From an uncultured Clostridia bacterium (GTDB lineage Bacteria; Bacillota; Clostridia; TANB77; CAG-508), in the NCBI GenBank assembly GCA_904419095.1, contig CAJFQT010000051.1, positions 1-9,124 on the forward strand: DNA of 9,124 nt, read 5' to 3'. Below are positions 6,904 through 9,124 of this stretch, piece by piece. Under the pieces are notes generated by a model. It made no database searches and had not been told where the DNA came from. It worked only from the letters and a program-made list of their open reading frames with translations. The translations under genes were made by a program, and so were the position numbers. Positions within the stretch are counted from its first letter, which is position 1, and each line of letters opens with the position of its first letter.

Positions 6904-6909
6904 ATAATT

Positions 6910-6979
6910 ACATTTAGAGTTGCACATCGAAAGATGTGGAAGTTGTTTTTTCAAAGACTGGGGCAGCCTAGTCTTTTAT
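6910..6979 (+). ncRNA. Candidate small structured RNA, unassigned family
   Basis: The transcript expected from the plus-strand promoter has two clean hairpins. The first is CACATC-GAAA-GATGTG at 6923-6938, a perfect 6-bp stem capped by a GNRA tetraloop. The second is at 6953-6976, where AAAGACTGGG pairs with CCTAGTCTTT around GCAG: ten continuous pairs including one G-U. A U-rich linker (TTGTTTTTTC) separates them, and UUUU at 6974-6977 could serve as a short termination tract. The only ATG reading (ATG 6934, about 26 codons) lacks a ribosome site and crosses the hairpins. The RNA would end about 10 nt before the stop codon of the convergent histidine phosphatase gene. It may be a regulatory RNA tied to the divergent orphan gene, but I do not recognise a known RNA family. 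Confidence 0.5.
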
Positions 6980-6987
6980 GTGCTTTA

Positions 6988-7485
6988 TTAATATTCGATT
7001 GTTACCATCTCTAAATTTGCTATTGATCTAACTTTTAATCCTAATATTCTATAAATTGCATATATAACTCCTCCATGTGTTACAACTAGAATCTTTTCAT
7101 CACTATAGTTACTTTTTATCATTTCTAAAAAACTTAAAATACGACCATCAAATTCTTCAAATGTTTCTCCATTTGGTGGAACCGTTTTATTATGCATCAA
7201 AAATTGCTTTTCATCAGTATTAGGAGTATTCTCCCAATCTCCCAGTCCTCTTTCTTTTAATCTTTCATCATAAATTACATTTAAATATGGAACTAAAATT
7301 TCAGCAGTTTGCTTTGTCCTTTTTAATGGAGAGCAAAAAGAAATATCAAAATCAGCTGGAAAGTTTTTTGACTTTTCTTCAGTATCCTTTAATCCTTTTT
7401 TACTTAATTCACAATCTACTTGCCCTTGAAGTAATCTTTTTTCATTATAAATACTTTCTGCATGACGAATTAATGTCAACTTCAT
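6988..7485 (-). CDS. Histidine phosphatase superfamily (phosphoglycerate mutase-like) protein
   Basis: A 165-aa protein from ATG 7485 with AAAGGA upstream. It opens MKLTLIRHAESIYN with the RHxE catalytic box (Arg7, His8). It continues with LLQGQVDCELSKKGL, CSPLKRTKQTAEIL (the second phosphate-pocket Arg region), RGLGDWE, and LVVTHGGVIYAI, in which His137 is the second catalytic His. All core residues of the phosphohistidine mechanism are present. It is shorter than glycolytic phosphoglycerate mutase (about 230-250 aa) and lacks its insert, so it is more likely a phosphatase (CobC/GpmB/PhoE-like group) acting on a small phosphate ester. It starts 37 nt after the stop codon of the IMPase-family gene in the same direction, suggesting one operon of two small-molecule phosphatases. 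Confidence 0.92.
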   Translation of the reverse strand: MKLTLIRHAESIYNEKRLLQGQVDCELSKKGLKDTEEKSKNFPADFDISFCSPLKRTKQTAEILVPYLNVIYDERLKERGLGDWENTPNTDEKQFLMHNKTVPPNGETFEEFDGRILSFLEMIKSNYSDEKILVVTHGGVIYAIYRILGLKVRSIANLEMVTIEY

Positions 7486-7522
7486 ATTTATCCCATTCCT
7501 TTTCTCTGTTTACTTTATATTT

Positions 7523-8305
7523 TTATTTATTCCAATTTAATACTTTTAATATTTCATTATGAATCTTTCCATTTGTTACAAGTAGAGTATCTATTTTTTC
7601 TCGATTATTTCCTTTTAAATTAGTTATTTTTCCACCAGCTTCCGTTACAAATAACTTTCCTGCTGCTGAACTTAACCCTACACTCGGTTTTACATTTAAT
7701 ACTCCATCAATTTTTCCTGATGCACACCAACATAGTTCTATTGCTCCTGATACAATCAATCTAAGTCCTCTAACTTTTGATGCTAATTTTTCTTCAATAT
7801 ATAAAACATCTTTTATATGTTCATCATTATAATGTGAAGTTAAACAAAATGAAATAATACTATTGCTTAACTTATCATGATTAGAAACTTGTAACTTCTT
7901 TCCATTACAAAAAGCCCCTTTTCCTTTCAATGCATAATATATATCATTTTGATTATAATCAAAAACTATCCCTAAGATTGTTTCATCATTCTTTTTTAAT
8001 GCAATTGATGTTGAAAATAATGGGATTCCTGTTGCAAAATTTATTGTTCCATCAATTGGATCTATATACCACTCATATTCGCTCTTATTTTTTTCTTCTC
8101 CACATTCTTCTGAATAAATTGAATGTTCTGGGAACCTCTCTTTTATAACCTTAATTATATTCTTTTCCATATATAAATCAATTGCTGTAACAATATCATT
8201 TCCTTCTTTATTTTTTATGTCTATATCTCCTATATTTTTTGAATCATTATATATTTTTAGTATTTTTTCCTTCATATCTTTAATTAGATTAAAATCAATA
8301 TTCAT
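7523..8305 (-). CDS. Inositol monophosphatase family protein with altered WDxAA motif
   Basis: A 260-aa protein from ATG 8305 with GGAGG 10 nt upstream. IMPase-family signatures appear in order: GNDIVTAID (35-43), the IYSEE acid pair (Glu66/Glu67), and WYIDPIDGTINF (79-90), with the metal-binding Asp82 and Asp85 followed by the GT loop. The late motif, usually WDxAAxxxxxxEAGG, here reads GLSSAAGKLFVTEAGG. The usual Trp is Leu211 and the usual metal/substrate Asp is Ser212, while AA and EAGG are kept. The family removes phosphate from inositol phosphates, fructose-1,6-bisphosphate, 3'-phosphoadenosine phosphate and similar molecules in a Mg-dependent reaction. The substitution could lower activity or mark a different substrate. 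Length is normal and the frame is clean. It precedes the histidine phosphatase gene as the first gene of a likely two-gene unit. Confidence 0.93.
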   Translation of the reverse strand: MNIDFNLIKDMKEKILKIYNDSKNIGDIDIKNKEGNDIVTAIDLYMEKNIIKVIKERFPEHSIYSEECGEEKNKSEYEWYIDPIDGTINFATGIPLFSTSIALKKNDETILGIVFDYNQNDIYYALKGKGAFCNGKKLQVSNHDKLSNSIISFCLTSHYNDEHIKDVLYIEEKLASKVRGLRLIVSGAIELCWCASGKIDGVLNVKPSVGLSSAAGKLFVTEAGGKITNLKGNNREKIDTLLVTNGKIHNEILKVLNWNK

Positions 8306-8357
8306 AAATTATTTTCCTCCATAATTATATATATTTACTTAATTTTTTATACGATAT

Positions 8358-8831
8358 TTATTCAAAATAATAATCTACTTGTATATTTTCTTCTAAAACT
8401 GATTTAGTAATTAGTCTATGCTAATACCATCTCCTACATTATCCCAATCTATTTTTATATTTTCAAATTCTTCATTTTTGAAATCATTTAACCTTTTATA
8501 ATCATTTTTTTCAATATCAGATTTTTCAATTACTATTGACTCTAACACTTATAAATAAATTTTCTCTACCACACTTTTAAATAAAAGTTTTTAATGATTT
8601 TACAATCTTACCATCTTCATATAACACATACAAAGATAAATAAATTTCTAAAGGTGTATTTAATCATTTACATTTCTCCTTTTCATCTTAAATAACTATC
8701 TTTTCGCTTACACTTCTTATATTTTCCCTTACAGATAATGTATACTCATATTTATCCTCTATCTATAACACATTTTTATTGCTTTTACTTTTAATTATAT
8801 ACACTTCTGGCAATAAATCTTTATTAATCAT
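8358..8831 (-). pseudogene. Heavily decayed gene of unknown family
   Basis: ATG 8831 has a good ribosome site (GGAGA, 6 nt spacing) and reads MINKDLLPEVYIIKSKSNKN. The same frame then contains stops TAG, TAA, TGA and TAA but stays coding-like between them: IEDKYEYTLSVRENIRSV, later EIYLSLYVLYEDGKIV and KCGRENLFISVRV. Near 8540 coding sense shifts frame and continues as ESIVIEKSDIEKNDY to KIDWDNVGDGISID with a stop at 8413-8411. A shift back gives LITKSVLEENIQVDYYFE and TAA at 8360-8358. The original was about 158 codons. The charged, Ile/Lys/Asp-rich sequence resembles a small cytoplasmic protein; I do not recognise the family. At least four nonsense changes and two frameshifts indicate a long-dead gene. 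It fills the apparent gap between the PHP gene and the IMPase-family gene. Confidence 0.7.
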
Positions 8832-8878
8832 AATTTTTCTCCATTCTGCTTAAAATTTTGGTAATTTTTCATTTATAT

Positions 8879-9124
8879 TTACCCATATAACCAATTTAAT
8901 ATTTCTTTAGAAATGCTTAAATCCCCTCTACCTACACCAATTTCTATATCTGGTTTTGGACTTCCATGATAATCGCTACCACCACTTATATATAAATTAT
9001 TATTTTTAGCGTAACAGGCTAAAACATTTCTTTGTTCTTGATTTGCTGATGGATGGAAACATTCTATACCATCAAGTTCTTTTTCTTTTCTTAAATCATT
9101 TATAAATTCAATTGTATCTTTAAA
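8879..9124 (-). CDS. PHP-domain phosphoesterase, C-terminal part (5' end off window)
   Basis: An open frame of 81 codons enters from the right edge and ends at TAA 8881-8879. It reads LDGIECFHPSANQEQRN, then YAKNNNLYISGGSDYHGSPK and PDIEIGVGRGDL. The HPS and GGSDYHG elements are the late metal-binding motifs of the PHP (polymerase and histidinol phosphatase) family, and the KPxIxIGxG tail is typical of stand-alone PHP phosphoesterases such as the TrpH/YciV type, which act on nucleotides or RNA ends. The N-terminal metal ligands (HxH motif) lie beyond the window, so completeness cannot be judged. The decayed gene at 8831 starts 47 nt downstream in the same direction. Confidence 0.85.
   Translation of the reverse strand, partial: FKDTIEFINDLRKEKELDGIECFHPSANQEQRNVLACYAKNNNLYISGGSDYHGSPKPDIEIGVGRGDLSISKEILNWLYG

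Noticed and set aside
6942..6952. Terminator of the histidine phosphatase gene formed by the 6953-6976 hairpin on the minus strand
   Set aside because: On the minus strand the stem is followed by GAAAAAAC, not a U tract; it fits plus-strand termination better.
6934..7014. Short plus-strand frame starting MWKLFFQRLG inside the candidate small RNA
   Set aside because: No ribosome site, and it overlaps both the hairpins and the end of the phosphatase gene; RNA structure explains the sequence better.

Overview
The window is very AT-rich DNA with Gram-positive style ribosome binding sites (GGAGG or GGAGGTG, 6-12 nt before ATG). TGG is used for Trp and TAA/TAG/TGA for stop. This points to a low-GC member of the Bacillota, probably a host-associated clostridial or Erysipelotrichia/RF39-like bacterium; the surface-protein domain set (NPCBM, F5/8C, acidic proline-rich repeats) fits a gut resident. 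Species cannot be named from the sequence. All supported protein genes lie on the minus strand, so the window is described from right to left along transcription.

Right edge (9124-6988): the 3' end of a PHP-family phosphoesterase runs off the window. It is followed by an unrecognised, heavily decayed gene (8831-8358). Then come two apparently co-transcribed intact hydrolases: an inositol-monophosphatase-family protein whose usual WDxAA metal-site Asp is replaced by Ser, and a histidine-phosphatase (phosphoglycerate-mutase-like) protein.

Middle (6985-6215): a less AT-rich island holds a 128-aa orphan gene with its own promoter and two downstream hairpins. A fragment resembling the tail of KilA-N-type proteins overlaps these hairpins. 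A near-consensus promoter on the opposite strand (6875-6903) drives a short, strongly structured transcript with no convincing ORF, a candidate small RNA.

Centre (6171-3382): a run of small catabolic or modification genes, several broken. It contains a class I SAM methyltransferase interrupted by in-frame stops, an intact HD-domain hydrolase, an N-terminally truncated flavodoxin-fold (NADPH-dependent FMN reductase/iron-sulfur flavoprotein-like) gene, an intact GNAT acetyltransferase, and a frameshifted fragment with a HAD-like motif I.

Left edge (3257-1): a secreted surface protein of more than 1085 residues: signal peptide, NPCBM carbohydrate-binding-like module, transglutaminase-like Cys-His-Asp core, TPR-like segment, Ig-like segments, an F5/8C (discoidin-like) module and an acidic Pro/Glu repeat tract that runs off the window. 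It has its own promoter.

Overall this looks like an accessory region under gene decay between a long cell-surface adhesin/enzyme and a small phosphatase operon. The candidate small RNA with its divergent orphan gene, the modular surface protein and the altered IMPase active site are the points most worth following up.
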